Shown piece by piece: positions 48,474 through 60,029 of a DNA stretch of 64,000 nucleotides (position 1 is the first letter of the stretch; each line of letters opens with the position of its first letter). The stretch comes from Quillaja saponaria. Lineage: Eukaryota; Streptophyta; Magnoliopsida; Fabales; Quillajaceae. Location: assembly GCA_029379385.1 (NCBI GenBank), contig CM055611.1:4526001-4590000 (forward strand). The letters are read 5' to 3'. The notes under the pieces were generated by a model, which was not told where the DNA came from, made no database searches, and worked only from the letters and a program-made list of their open reading frames with translations. The translations under genes were made by a program, and so were the position numbers.

Positions 48474-50948
48474 GATTTGGAGATATTCCTACTTCTTTAA
48501 AATGGATGTCAATTTCGCGAAAACTTAAGATTTTGCTGCAAGAATTGTGTAGCTCCTTTTGTGAGTTGTTTGAGAAATTTCAGATATTGATTGAGCCAGA
48601 CTTAACTATTGGGGCATGGGTTTTGGTAGCATCAAACGCTACCCACTATTTTCTAGATCCTTGTCTAAAGGGTATGAATTTGTGCATTGCAGTTTTTTAG
48701 GAGTATTTGTACTGCCACGAGTATGTCCATGCAGAAAATTTTGAAAAGAAGTGGAGAAGAATTAGGTTGTGATTCTGGTGATCAAAACTTTGAAAGAAGA
48801 TATGCATTCTTTTTGCGACTGGATTAGGCAAGATTTTGCTACAAGCTCCATCTAGATCCCACCATCGGGTGAACCATTGAAGGAAATGATATTTAATATT
48901 ATTTTAAAATAAATTAACCAAGTTTATTCGTAGTTTTTGTTTTGGAAGAAAAAGGTTAATTTGTTCTAAGATTCTTGGTAATCCCAGTAATTGTAACTGG
49001 CTGAGTTAAAAGGTTGAGAAAAATTTTGGGTTTGTGGAGATCAGAATCTTACTCAAAAGAACCTAGGACTTTTAGAATTTGGAGGGTTGACTGGGTGACC
49101 AGTTTAGGATCATTTAGACTCATGTTAAATAACAACATAATCACTATCAACCAAAATATATAAAATTTAAGTTTCGAAGGATTGGCAGTCGCGAAATGCC
49201 ATTCTTAGTCTAAAATTTTGGTTCCTTTGGATGATATTTTGCAGAATGTCTCGTAGGACATAATAAGTTTGAGATCTATTTGAAAAAAAGAAGAGTAGGG
49301 TTTGATTCAATAATGATTTCCTTACTTCTGGAATTGCTTTTAGATTCTGATAATTCATTAGTTGCTTAAAGAAGACATGATGGTTAAATTGGATGATATC
49401 TTTAGAGGCTTGCAGTATAAAAAAAAAAGTATCAGCATCCACAAAAAGGTAAAAGCTGATAATACTTATTAGCATCTGTTTGTTTCTTATCAATGTTTGC
49501 TATAAAAAATGCATGCTAATATATTAAACTAAAAATAATAATAATTTAACGAACATTGATAATTAAGAAATTTCTCGCCATTTTCGATAAAAGTATAATC
49601 ATTTGTTGTGGTTATTATCCGAGTCCTTGACTATGGATGCAGACAATATTTTATTTTTCAATTAACATGTTTAAGCGTCTGTGTTTAGTTCATATCTGTG
49701 TCCATTATTGTGGATGTATTTAATATTTTATATATTTTTGGAATAATACTTTCTACGTCTACATTATATATCACCAACATCACATATGAATGTTGATAAT
49801 ATTTTCCAAGAGCAAATTGTACTCCCCTCCCTTGAGATTTGGTGAAATAATACTAAAGTATAAAATTTGGAAAATTTGATATCCCCTCTCTTGAATGGAT
49901 GGAAAAGCTAGCAATGTTATAAAATAATTATGATAAAATATTTAAAAAAATAAAAATAAAATCATGTTTGTATATCCAAAATGCCAAAATGTCTTACTTT
50001 TTTTTTTCTCTTTTCAAATGAGTCCTAATATTTACTTTTTTATACCTTCTTTTATTTTTTTAGTTTATTTTCTTAATAGCAACATCAATTTTTTTATTAT
50101 TAACAAAATAAAAAGAAAAAAAATGTGTTATATATATACATATGTATAAACTTAAAAAAATTAAAATATATTTGAATTTAAAAGATAAAATCAAACACTT
50201 TTAAAAAAATAATAATAATATTTTTTTTTTTCATTTATTGGTTGAAAAATATGAAAAGGAAGAATAGTAACATTTTATTATTACTAAAAATATTTTTTTC
50301 TTTTATTAACTAATATATCATAAATTTATTTATTCTTTAACTGGTTAAAGTAGTAAAAATATGTTCCAATTTAAAGTCTATTTATTTAAAGAGAAAATAC
50401 TAAAATTCATGCTTATTGGTCTCTTGAATTTATGACATAGGTTATTTTTAGAATATCACTAATAAATTAAAATTTTTTTTTTTAATTAGAGATAATGTAG
50501 TAGGAAAAAGAAGAGATCATTATCAAGAAAATTAATTAAAAAACTAAAAGGATAGTATGAAAAAAGTAAGGATTATAACTCATTTAAAAAGTGAAAAATA
50601 AAATAAAGATGTTTTGGTACTTTAAAAATAAAAACATAACTTTTTAGTATTTTATTCAAATTATTTTGTAACCATGTTAACTTTTCCATCCAACAAATGG
50701 AGAGGAGTGTCAATTTCCCAAAACTTTGGACCTTAGTGCTATTTGACCATATCACAAGGATGGGGAATATAATTTACTCATCGAGTCATTTCCCAAATTA
50801 AACCCCTAACCGTTTTTCTCTCTTTCCCGCGCTCGAAATTTCAGACGCGTCCCTCCCATCTAACTCTTTCTCCTGTGGTGCTTCAATAGCTTCGAAGCCA
50901 GAAGAAAAGTTAAAATCGATCGCCTCCTGTGAAAGTATGTTCTCTTGC

Positions 50949-51429
50949 TTTCGTTCCTTGCATCCTTTCTTTCATTTTGCATTTTCAGTTTTTCCTTTTC
51001 CCTAATTTCTGATACAATCCCAATTAGCTGTAACTGTATTTCTGATTCTTTCTTCTTTGTTTTTGGTTCCACTCTTCGTCTTCTTCTTCTTATTACATGT
51101 TTTGTGGATTTTAGGTTTAGACAATTGGGTTTTCTGGGTTTGGGTCATAAGAGAAAGATAATGTAGCTTAGGACAAGAATCCATATAATTTCGTTTCTTG
51201 CATCCTTTCTTTCAGTTTCCATTTTCAGTTTTTCCTTTTCCCTAATTTTCGATACAATCCCAATTAGCTATTAGTGTATTTCTGATTCTTTCAATTTTTT
51301 ATTTTATTTTTTGGTTCCATTCTTCGTCTTCTTCTTCTTACCTGTTTTATGGATTTTGGGTTGAGACAATTGGGTTTGCTGGGTATGGGTCATAAGAGAA
51401 AGATGGTGGAGCTTAAGACAAGAATCCAT
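50949..51429 (+). repeat. Tandem duplication, 240 bp unit, upstream of the C2H2 frame
   Basis: Copies start at 50949 and 51189. Both carry TTTTTCCTTTTCCCTAATTT, GATACAATCCCAATTAGCT, TTCGTCTTCTTCTTCTTA and GACAAGAATCCAT. By eye the copies are over 85% identical, so the duplication is fairly young. Confidence 0.92.
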
Positions 51430-51533
51430 TGGCTATGCTGAAAAGTTTGGTTTCTGGGTGAGAGGTTTTTCAGAGAATTTAATGATAACCCATCCCTACT
51501 TACCTCTTTTGGTTTGTGTTGTTGTTTACAGAC

Positions 51534-51746
51534 ATGGACTTCAAGTGCTTCTGCAGAAATAAGCTATTCACTAGGAAGGGTATGGAGTCTCACAACAAGG
51601 AGGTGCATAGGGAAAATCGCTTCATTTGTGGTAAGTGTTTGTTGAGCTTCAAGTTCCCAGCTGAACTTGTAGTCCATAAGTTGGAGCACAAGACCAGTAC
51701 AACTCAGCCAGCTCCTGCTGCTGCCAGACGAAGATTCTACTGTTAG
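51534..51746 (+). CDS. Mini C2H2 zinc-finger protein, 70 residues
   Basis: The frame starts at an ATG just after an acceptor-like GTTTACAG (51530) and encodes two fingers. Finger 2 is textbook: C-G-K-C, 12 residues, H-KLE-H, with Phe and Leu in place (FICGKCLLSFKFPAELVVH). Finger 1 (FKCFCRNKLFTRKGMESH) has only one residue between its cysteines instead of two to four, followed by 12 residues and H-x4-H. The C-terminus is Ala/Pro/Arg-rich (QPAPAAARRRFYC). Upstream CT-rich sequence from about 50820 with a donor-like GTATGT at 50936 suggests a leader exon and a leader intron carrying the 240-bp duplication. Role unknown; it could be a truncated relic of a longer zinc-finger gene. Confidence 0.6.
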   Translation: MDFKCFCRNKLFTRKGMESHNKEVHRENRFICGKCLLSFKFPAELVVHKLEHKTSTTQPAPAAARRRFYC

Positions 51747-51775
51747 ATGAAGATTCTGCTGTCAGATGAAGATTC
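51715..51775 (+). repeat. Mini-repeat of AGATGAAGATTCT across the stop codon
   Basis: Three near-copies of (C)AGA(C/T)GAAGATTCT(A/G)CTGT lie head to tail at the end of the C2H2 frame. The stop codon falls at the join of the first and second copies. Confidence 0.75.
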
Positions 51776-51894
51776 TTCATTTTTAGGTGCCTGCAAACAT
51801 TAAAAAAATGAAAACAGTTTGTAATTTGAAGTAAATCTCAGGAACTAATTGAAGATGAATTAGCTTGAAACCAATTGTACATACCAATGAATGG

Positions 51895-52238
51895 ATACAT
51901 TGTTTGAGATATGGTTAACCACATTCACAAGAACCCGGTCGCCTTCTCTTGCAACCTAGCCAGGACCCGGAAATTGGCTATTCACACTCAGAATGCTCCT
52001 TGTGTGGCACAATCTTGTCACATTGTGATACTCAATCTAACACCAACAAAGAATCAATTTTGAAATTAGAAACCAAGAAATAAGCTTCAGTTCTGCAACT
52101 TAAAATATATAGGTAACATACATTGAATGTATAGTGCCTTGTCCTGCTAGTTACAAGCTCAGGATATAGCAATGCAACACAAAAACCAAACAGCAGAGCT
52201 GCCATTGAAGCAAATGAAGGATTTGTAGTAAAACCCAT
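51895..52238 (-). pseudogene. Laccase pseudogene: first two exons only
   Basis: Exon 1 (52238-52122) encodes a signal-peptide-like start (MGFTTNPSFASMAALLFGF) and TSRTRHYTFN, ending at AAT|GTATGT. Exon 2 (52036-51895) continues IEYHNVTRLCHTRSILSVN, QFPGP, then an in-frame TAG, then VAREGDRVLVNVVNHIS and NNVSIHW, ending at a GTATGT donor before the copper-binding HWHG motif is complete. The family normally has about 560 residues with four copper-binding regions; all later exons are missing, and the plus-strand C2H2 gene begins where they should be. Laccases are secreted multicopper oxidases of lignin polymerisation. Nonsense codon plus truncation make it non-functional. A TATA-like CTATATATT lies at 52310-52302. 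Confidence 0.88.
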
Positions 52239-54338
52239 CTTTTTCTTTTCAAAGTGCTTTAGTGAGGATGGATAGGATATATGCTTAACGGGACAAGCTT
52301 AATATATAGAGGAAATCTTCTATTGTATGCTTCAATTTCCTGTTGGACAAGCTGAATTTTATAGTGCTGGTAAAGTAAGATTTTTCCTGTCCGTCAGAAT
52401 AAAATTTGATTACCACGTGACATATTCAAAATCAACGATTACATGGTCAAGATGAAGACATTTAAAAATTCTTACGGTTTTATTGTTGAAGAGTCAATTA
52501 AAATGGGGGCTGCTTTTCTTAATAGGAAATAGGAAAATATTGTAGATAGATGTCAAAGTATAGACCAACAAGGCAACAAAGCTCTGTGAAGTTTCCTTTT
52601 CAAACAGTACCAGTTTACCATCACTTTACATACAAAGATAAATAAATTTCAAGGCTGTGTAGAAATCTTTTTCTGCTTTCTTAGGAAGTAATTTACAAAT
52701 AGATTTTACAAAGTTTATAATATCTAACTGATAAATTGAAACTTTTAGATGAATAAATAATTTATCATCATATAACAAGAAAATAATAGAATTTGTAGCT
52801 GACCTATATATTTTACATAGAGGGGCCGCACTAAAAATAAAACTTTATATAAATAGTAATAGCAAACAAAAAATATATATAAATCTAAAATTTACCACCA
52901 TCTTAAAATTTGTAGCCAAATTATACTCCAAGAAAAATTTCAAAATTTTTTTAAGTGTTATGCTCATAATAGTCTCCAAGTGGCTCTACTACTAAAAATA
53001 ACCATTTATATTAACGAAAAATTATATTTTAAATATAACATATTAGTTATTGCATGTTATTAAATCATAATCAACCACATCTAAGTAAAAAAAAAATCTT
53101 TTAAAATATATTATTTTAATAAAGTAGGTCTATTCTTTCACACTTTTGATGACAACCAGATAGTAAGACAATTTGAGAAGAAATTGAACCCTCTATGACA
53201 AGCTTTTAGTGCACCATGTTGCCCTTTTTATATAAAATACATATATATCTTGTTTCATTTTTAAGATTATCTTTGCATTCATGAAAAAAAATTTGTAACC
53301 AGGTCTGATGGGACTGTGGCTTATAAGAGGACCATAACAGTTGCATAGAAAGTATTCTTTTACTGTACTCATAAGGTAATTCCTACTTCCCTTAACTTGA
53401 ATCCTTGTACCTCTTCACTGGACATGGGCCTTCTCCAACTATTTTTGTCTTTGAAACCAAGTAATTTATAATTGTGTCACCCTAGCGAAGGTAGAACTTT
53501 CACACCACTATATGATTTACTTTCTGTATATTAAGCAATTGAGAATAATATATAATTACCTGTAACTAATCCACATTGTTATCATTTTTTCTTCCTAGTT
53601 TGACAGGAAAGGTGAAATGGAAGTTCTAACATCGGTATTCGATTAGGCGTTGAACCGGGAAGACCAGAGAAGACATGCGTTGGATATCATGGTTTTTTAT
53701 TTGGTAAAATTTTGGTAGCCCTGCATCAAGTGCCAACTGGTTGAGAGAAAGTGATGCTGTAGCTGATTCTTTGCCATCTATGAAAATGACTAATACTATC
53801 TACTACACAAAAAAGCAGAGCATTTGAGTGTGCATGCAGGTGAAGCTTTTATAATAAGCAATTTGGCTGGGAGGTTACACCTAAATAAGTTGAAATTGGC
53901 TTGGAACCTCTTGGCCTATAACAGAACTCAAACTAAAGCTGTTTGGTATATATAAACAAGTCAAGTTCAAGCTCAAACATTTGAAATAACATGTCAAATG
54001 GATAAGCTTCTGAAAATTAGCTCAGCTCAATAATTTCTTTCAGAATTTTGTTTAGCCTGGGATTTTTATGTGGGTGTAATATAGCCAAAGTTCCTAATCC
54101 ATTGAATAGAAGAAAGGCTGAAAATTTAGGTCAAAAAGTAAATTTGTTATAATTCCATTTTCTTTTACAAATTCCAACTTTTGACAATAGAATTTGCAAT
54201 TCTTATAGAAAAACTAAGTCATATTTACAATACCCAGCTACCCAATTCCCTATACTGCCTAAAATTTCATAACAAAGTCTTAAAATTGAAAGTAAAAAAC
54301 AAAACTTTAGAAGAAATGGACTTAGCTAGGCACAGGCT
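52239..54338. other. Spacer; no recognised gene
   Basis: A few coding-like scraps occur on the plus strand near 53300-53700 (for example FDRKGEMEVLTSVFD followed by a stop), but none belongs to a family I recognise. Confidence 0.45.
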
Positions 54339-54550
54339 TCATTTTCTAGTGGGCAAAAGAAAAAAAAGAGTATCAAGATCAGACGGCTGGAAATAGCCAT
54401 TCTTTGGTGGGTTTTTTCTCTTCCATCCATCGGTTTCTTCTTCGGCGGCGGCGGGAAAACGGAGACTGCCGGAATCTGATTCTCACAGTTCCTTGGTGTT
54501 CTGAAACCCTCCTCCCAATCTGTCATCTCACATTTTCCATCAACCTCCAT
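54339..54550 (-). pseudogene. SIAMESE-RELATED (SMR) CDK-inhibitor gene with a frameshift
   Basis: From ATG 54550 the frame reads MEVDGKCEMTDWEEGFRTP, then ENQIPA and FPPPPKKK, which matches the SMR core TPxxxExxIPxxxxCPPxPxK (here Phe replaces the usual Cys). In that frame the C-terminus is unlike the family and ends at 54326. In the -1 frame the same DNA gives NPPKNGYFQPSDLDTLFF, the SMR C-terminal signature, with a stop at 54339. The switch falls in or next to a six-A tract (54417-54412, minus strand); one extra A would join the halves. SMR proteins bind CDK-cyclin complexes and promote endoreduplication. An in-frame ATG at 54577 would add nine residues. The break could be a real mutation or a homopolymer sequencing error. 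Confidence 0.82.
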
Positions 54551-54577
54551 TTGATTCTGAAATTCAAATAATTTCAA

Positions 54578-57500
54578 ATTTTAAAAAAAAACAGGAATTT
54601 CATTCCAAGTCTAAGATTTGTGAAGAACTCAAAATTACGGAATAGAAAGAAATCTTAGAATTCGGTGTTCATAAAAAATAAAAAAATGGAAATTTTGAGC
54701 TTTTACAGAGAGGTGGGTGGGTGATCGTGTGGAGTTCTTTAAAAAAAAGAATGAGGGGATTCTGTCCACGTGTTTAATTGTGAGTGGACTCATAACTTAC
54801 CTATTAAAGGAAGTGGCCCACATTTCGTCTCTTTTTAAAAACTCGGTGGTCAAATTGGCGGCTCCGTCTGATGTCGGTGTTTGCACGGCAAGGTACTCTC
54901 TGAATGTTGACCTCCGTTTCTCCGTGATGGCATGACGGTGTGGTAAACGGCACAAAGACCTTTAGTCGTTTTTATGCACAGCGGTTGAAATATTTCCTTG
55001 TAAAAGAAAGCACTAGTAAAGTGTTGTCTTGATGGTCTGATCGGTAACGCGAAGCCATCTGTCTTAATTGTTATTAAATATTTGGTTTAATTAATAAAAG
55101 TTTTAGGTCATAAGAAAATTTCCACGTTGTGTAGCCTGTAAACATTAGTATAATTTAGATTTATGATCATTTATATTCAATAATTTTTCCAACTGATGGG
55201 AATATAGATGAAGTTCAAAAAAAACTAGTGCATATGTAATTACTATTTTAAAAGTTATACCATGTACCTGTATATATATATATATATATATTTAATTCTA
55301 TTTGAAGAGAAAAAAATAAATTAGTGTGTGAGTGAGAATTTTTTTTAATAAATTCAATTTGATAAAAATTCTTTTTTATAGATGTGAGAGTGGGAGATTA
55401 CTGTTTTGTGTACATGGAGGGTGTTTTGTGTATATGGAGGGAGTGGGGTATTTTTTTTAATTAAAATAAAAAGTGTTTATTAAGTAGTATGATGAGACTC
55501 AGTTATTAAATTTATTTTTTAAATAAGTATAAATTATATAGTGAGAGATTATAAGAGTCTCTCATTTTTATGATAATTAGCATCCCCACACATGTTCTTG
55601 CACCTGCTCAAATTTATTTTTTTTAAAAGCAAAAATGATTGAAATTCTTTTATATTTGAGTGCTTTAATTTTTATTTTTTATTTTATCTTTTTTTGGGAT
55701 ATACTCTGTAAAGTTCTCTAATATACTAGCATCCTTACATGCTCTCTCACTGGTGCTCAAATACTTTTTGTAGAGAAAATGTGTATAATTCTTTATGGCA
55801 TATACTTTGCACAAGTGTACCAAGTTTTTCTCTGAACATACAGCTCTATTAGGGTATAAGTTATTTATGTCGTCCATTATTAATGTGTAAAATTCTAGAG
55901 CTGACAAACTCTTAATTATTTATATAACAGTACTTATTATATGAAAAGTTTGTAAGATCTAAAATTTTACACTTAATAGAGAATGCGCGTGAGTGTAAAA
56001 AACTTATATTTTGATAGAGCTATATGTTCCGAGAAAAACTTGATTTACAGGTACAAAAGTATATGCCGGAAATAAATTTACACATTCTCCCTAAAAATAA
56101 GAAAATATATGAGCACGCACGAGAATGTTAGTATATTAGAAAATTTTATGGAGCATACCCTAAATAAAAAATAAATAAATAAAAAATATCTAAGCACTAA
56201 TGCGAGGATATTAATTTTATAGAAGAATTATACATGTCTCCTAAAATAAAAAAGCATATGAGGTTTTGGTTATTAAAAACAAAAATGAGAGAGAAATATT
56301 GATATAAAATAGAATAAAAGTTAAATGATCATACGATTTTTTTTCTTTTATTAATTGATAAACTATGAAAAAGATAAAGTGTTGTTCTTTTATTTACTAC
56401 TATTTAAAATTAGTTTCAATAAATTATTACAATATTGTTATGTAGCGATATAGATTTTAAGGAATGAAAATTTAGAAATAACTTTCTTTTTATATGGGGT
56501 AAATAAGTAAGCATGTCCAGATCACCCCAATAGTTGCTAAAAATACAAATAATAATATAACACAAAAATAATCAGTCCCATGAAGGTGATTATATCATAT
56601 TGTAGCATCTGCCACCTCCCACCTCCTCCTGGCGTGTTGGCTAATTATCTGTTCTACTTTCATTTAGCACTAAACAATTTTCAAGTCAATAATGGACACG
56701 CACAAGAGGAAATAACTTAAGTCTAAAGAAAAGTATGTTTCGAGAATAACTTCATACTCTAGTATATGAGTATGTCCTGAAAAATATTTTATAAAGTTCT
56801 CCTAGAACAAAAAAATCTGAACATAGTATCTTTTAAACAAATAAAAGTAGTTCAGTTATATACATGTTTAATGTAAAAAACAAAAAACAAAAGTGTTTAA
56901 CTTGTAGCCTTATTCAATTTTTTAATACACACTAAAAAATATTTGCATGAATGTAATTTACTTATTTTTTTCACATAAAAATACATGTCATAAATTTTGT
57001 TTATAGAAGAGAAATACTCTCAAAAGAATTTTACATATTAATACTGCGTATTTTTTTACACTTTTATGCTTAAAAAAAATTGAGCAATGCGACGATGATA
57101 ATGTAACCTAAATAAGAGTATGTCAAAAAAATAATAAATATATAAATAAAAGAGTATGTGCATAAGCAAATTTTACATGTTTTTCACTTTACCAAATAGG
57201 TTAGTATAAAGATAAGAGAAAAATGTTCAAAAGACATGTAAGTTTTTACTCACCAAAATATCTTTTGAATACAATTTAATCCTATTGTTTAGTAAAATGG
57301 AAAGTAATAGTGTGAAAAGAAAAACCATTCAAAAATATAAAAAAATCGATCAAGCAATAATTTCATATATTTCTACAATTTGATTCAATAATTATAGAAA
57401 ATTATAATAAGATCACAAATAATAAGAATTCACATATAAACTATAGAAAATCCCATCATCTAGTGTCCTTTTCCCCAGTACATCTAAGATTCCGTTAGCA

Positions 57501-57724
57501 TGACAACTTTGAGGTAGATGTCCTTTTCCCCAAAGAATGAGTGAATCGCTTATTTAACAGGAGTTATAGAATTACTTGTCCTCAGACCACCAGGAAAAAA
57601 CAAAGAGAATGAAACAAGTTTCACCTTAGAGGTTGTATCATAAAGTTAGTTCCCAAACCCAAATCAATTTGATATAATAATTAATAGCCATTCTATATGT
57701 TTTTTGTAAATCTTGAATGGCAGT
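54578..57724. other. AT-rich spacer with a long foldback; no gene seen
   Basis: No recognised coding sequence apart from chance frames. The chief structure is the inverted repeat at 55656-56201. Fragments related to its arms recur near 55560-55640. Confidence 0.5.
55656..56201. repeat. Long foldback: two 256-nt arms with a 34-nt loop
   Basis: The arm at 55656-55911 is the imperfect reverse complement of 55946-56201. Paired landmarks: GAGTGCTT with AAGCACTA, CTAATATACTAGCAT with ATGTTAGTATATTAG, GGCATATACTTT with AAAGTATATGCC, CAAGTTTTTCTC with GAGAAAAACTTG, and GTGTAAAATTCTAGA with TCTAAAATTTTACAC. I judge identity about 70-80% by eye. It resembles a foldback/MITE-type element and would fold into one long hairpin if transcribed. 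No terminal target duplication was identified. Confidence 0.85.
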
Positions 57725-57895
57725 CTATCCTGAAGCAGCATGGATAAAGACCTCCAACATTTTTCTTATGGCAGGGTTTCGGGATGTATTCATAAACTCA
57801 GTAACTTCTTCGGTTCTTCCATTAAAAAAAGTTGTAGTAAATCGGATTCTGTTTAAGGGTGGAATATATTGCAAATAATTCACCCAACTTTTACA
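57725..57895 (-). other. Possible last exon of an unrecognised gene
   Basis: After an acceptor-like TTTTCATATAG, 56 codons stay open and end in TAG. The translation is well mixed and protein-like (WVNYLQYIPPLNRIRF, NGRTEEVTEFM, NPAIRKMLEVFIH). I cannot place it in a family. It lies 353 bp downstream of the CDC45 frame on the same strand, so it may be a remnant exon or belong to an unseen transcript. Confidence 0.35.
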
Positions 57896-58247
57896 CTATA
57901 TGAAAACCTCACCATCATGCGTCAATACTTCGAATTGAATTTCTGACATTTAAAGTGAGAATCTCATCCAGAAGATAACTTGCAATATTCAAAAGTACCA
58001 CTCACTTAATGAAATACGGTACAAGATTACTTGGAGGAATTCTAAAAAGGAACCAAAAGAGAAAGAATAAAAATTGAAAAAGAAACAATACGTGATTAAA
58101 ATTCAAAGTAAAACAGATTAAGAGAAAAAAGTCATATTCTTGTACAAACAAAATTCCAGCATATCATTTATTAACTATGTTGGGGAAGATATTATGCTTA
58201 AAATTCAAGGAGCAAGGTTCAGTGAGATTTTGTGTTGGAGTTGTGCA

Positions 58248-60029
58248 TCAAAGCTTCTCAGTTAATCTAACCATGAAAGAATTTACTGCAGCTGCATCAA
58301 GAACAATCCATGAAGATTCAAACAACTCATGGAAGAATTCCGTTCCAATCTCCTCAGCTGCATTTCTAAATGCAATACCAAATGCATTTCCTTGAGCTGC
58401 ACCCAGCCGAGGTTTCCCGCAGACGCCTACTATCAGTACCTTACTTGGCTCTAGGGATAAGCAAGCACAAAGCATAGGCTTCATTCTTGCTCCCTTCTCA
58501 CGCAAGGCATCCATCAGAAAATAACAGAATTTACTCAATGCCTGGGGATAACCTAATAGTTTGGTGTCAGCTGAATCTTCAAGTTTCACCCACCTGAATT
58601 TCCTTCCACTTCTTATACAACCACTCTTTGTTATTGCCGTACTTCCTTGTCTTAGAATGGCCCTCTGTATCTTGATTGCATGTTGCATTCCAGCTTTCAG
58701 CTTATCAATTTTGCTCAAGGAAAGTGCATCATAAGCCTCACCAAATTGCTTGGAAGCACAAAAGCCATCTGACTTCACAAAAGACTCAAGCAGAGCAGTA
58801 ACCCCATATACTACATCTGCAGCAGGCACCTTTGAACTATAACCGTGTAGCCGCAAAAAGCTCCTGTAGTAGAAATCAGTAAGCCCATACTCAGGTAGAA
58901 AACGTTCACACTCACCTTTCATCTTTCGTTTTACTTCTAGATTCATGTATTGAAACTTCTGTTGGCAATCAACAAGTGCAAATCCCATTCTGGCAAGAAG
59001 AAGCTTCAGCTTTTTCATTCCATTGTCACTCCAAGTCTTTAGTTTAGTTGCAACATATGAAGAACACACCATAGAATCAAACAGATTCCACTCTTGCAAA
59101 AGCATAAGCCTTGGTTCATCTTCATATGCAATTCTAGATCAATTAGGTGCTCGAATCTTAGTTCCATCCTTGAGGGTTACCGAAGTTACTGCATCCAGAT
59201 TCCCAGAACTGTTAATATGCTGCTCAAGCTCCATTATTCCAGCTTGGTACCGCTCATCCGTTAATCTCTCATGTACAAACTGATCCGTTAAAGATACACA
59301 AGCTAACCAGAGTATTTCATTAGTGTTTTTCCTCAGAGAATGTGATAAATTATACATCAAACACCCAGAAGGTTTACCATGAAATGTACCCATATGATAG
59401 TACTACTTTCTAAGCTTGCGGAAAAGCAGAACTGGATCATCTTCATTTTCTTTAGAAACTCTCCTACGCTTCCTTGATCTTTCCCCATCTCCCTCTTCTT
59501 CACTTTCACTCTCATTGTCATTATCACTATCTGAATCCTCTTCAGCTTCGTCATCACTATTCAAATCACTAGCATTAGCCAAAGCAGAGAGATCAAAATC
59601 ATAGGCCAAATCAGCCTGCTGCTCATCATCTCTTGTGTAAAGAACAACCACTGTATCATTCTGATCACTCAAATTGTGAAGATGAATAGGACGATGACTA
59701 TCAACAACAAAAACACGAGCAGCAGGACCCAAATTCAATATTTTCCTCAAATCCCTATGACATCCCCAATTTATCAAAAGGATTGAAACTGGCTCATTAG
59801 ATGAACACAAATTGGGTCCGGTGTATTTATGAATCTCCTTAAAAGAGGAAACAGGATAACACGCATATCGAACCGAATCCGACTCAAGAACATGAAAAAC
59901 TACTCTTAATGCACAGAGTGAATCTACATCAGACGTTGAGGGGAATATCAGCAAAGGGGAATACGATGAAACAGTAACCGATTCACGTAGTCTTCTGTAG
60001 AAGGACTCAACCCTTTGCTCCCTCACCAT
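58248..60029 (-). pseudogene. CDC45: CDC45 replication factor, full length but with two in-frame stops
   Basis: One frame of 594 codons from ATG 60029 to TGA 58248, without indels. The N-terminus MVREQRVESFYRRLRES, then LLIFPSTSDVDSLCALRV and NWGCHRDLRKILNLGP, carries the DHH-phosphoesterase-like fold of CDC45. An acidic/basic linker (DSDSDNDNESESEEEGDGE, then RSRKRRRV) is typical. The middle has MGTFHGKPSGCLMY and LTDQFVHERLTDERYQAGIM; the C-terminus ends SFMVRLTEKL. CDC45 joins MCM2-7 and GINS to form the replicative helicase. Two codons are stops: TAG at 59405-59403 (between RKLRK and YYHMGTF) and TGA at 59141-59139 (between IRAPN and SRIAYEDEP). The rest looks well preserved, so loss is recent or the stops are sequence errors. 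Being intronless, a retrocopy origin is also possible, though the E2F-type promoter argues against it. Confidence 0.93.

Larger units (their letters stand above)
43308..50820. other. Very AT-rich spacer; SINE, direct repeats and two exon-like scraps only
   Basis: Long T and A runs dominate. Apart from the SINE (44470-44602), the duplicated 0.5 kb segment and an exon-like scrap at 48366, no recognisable gene was found. An open frame at 49493-49167 (minus, 108 codons) shows no family I know. Confidence 0.5.

Noticed and set aside
54326..54577. Taking the 83-codon frame as a complete novel membrane-like protein
   Set aside because: Its hydrophobic tail arises from reading the SMR C-terminus in the wrong frame; the -1 frame gives the family signature.
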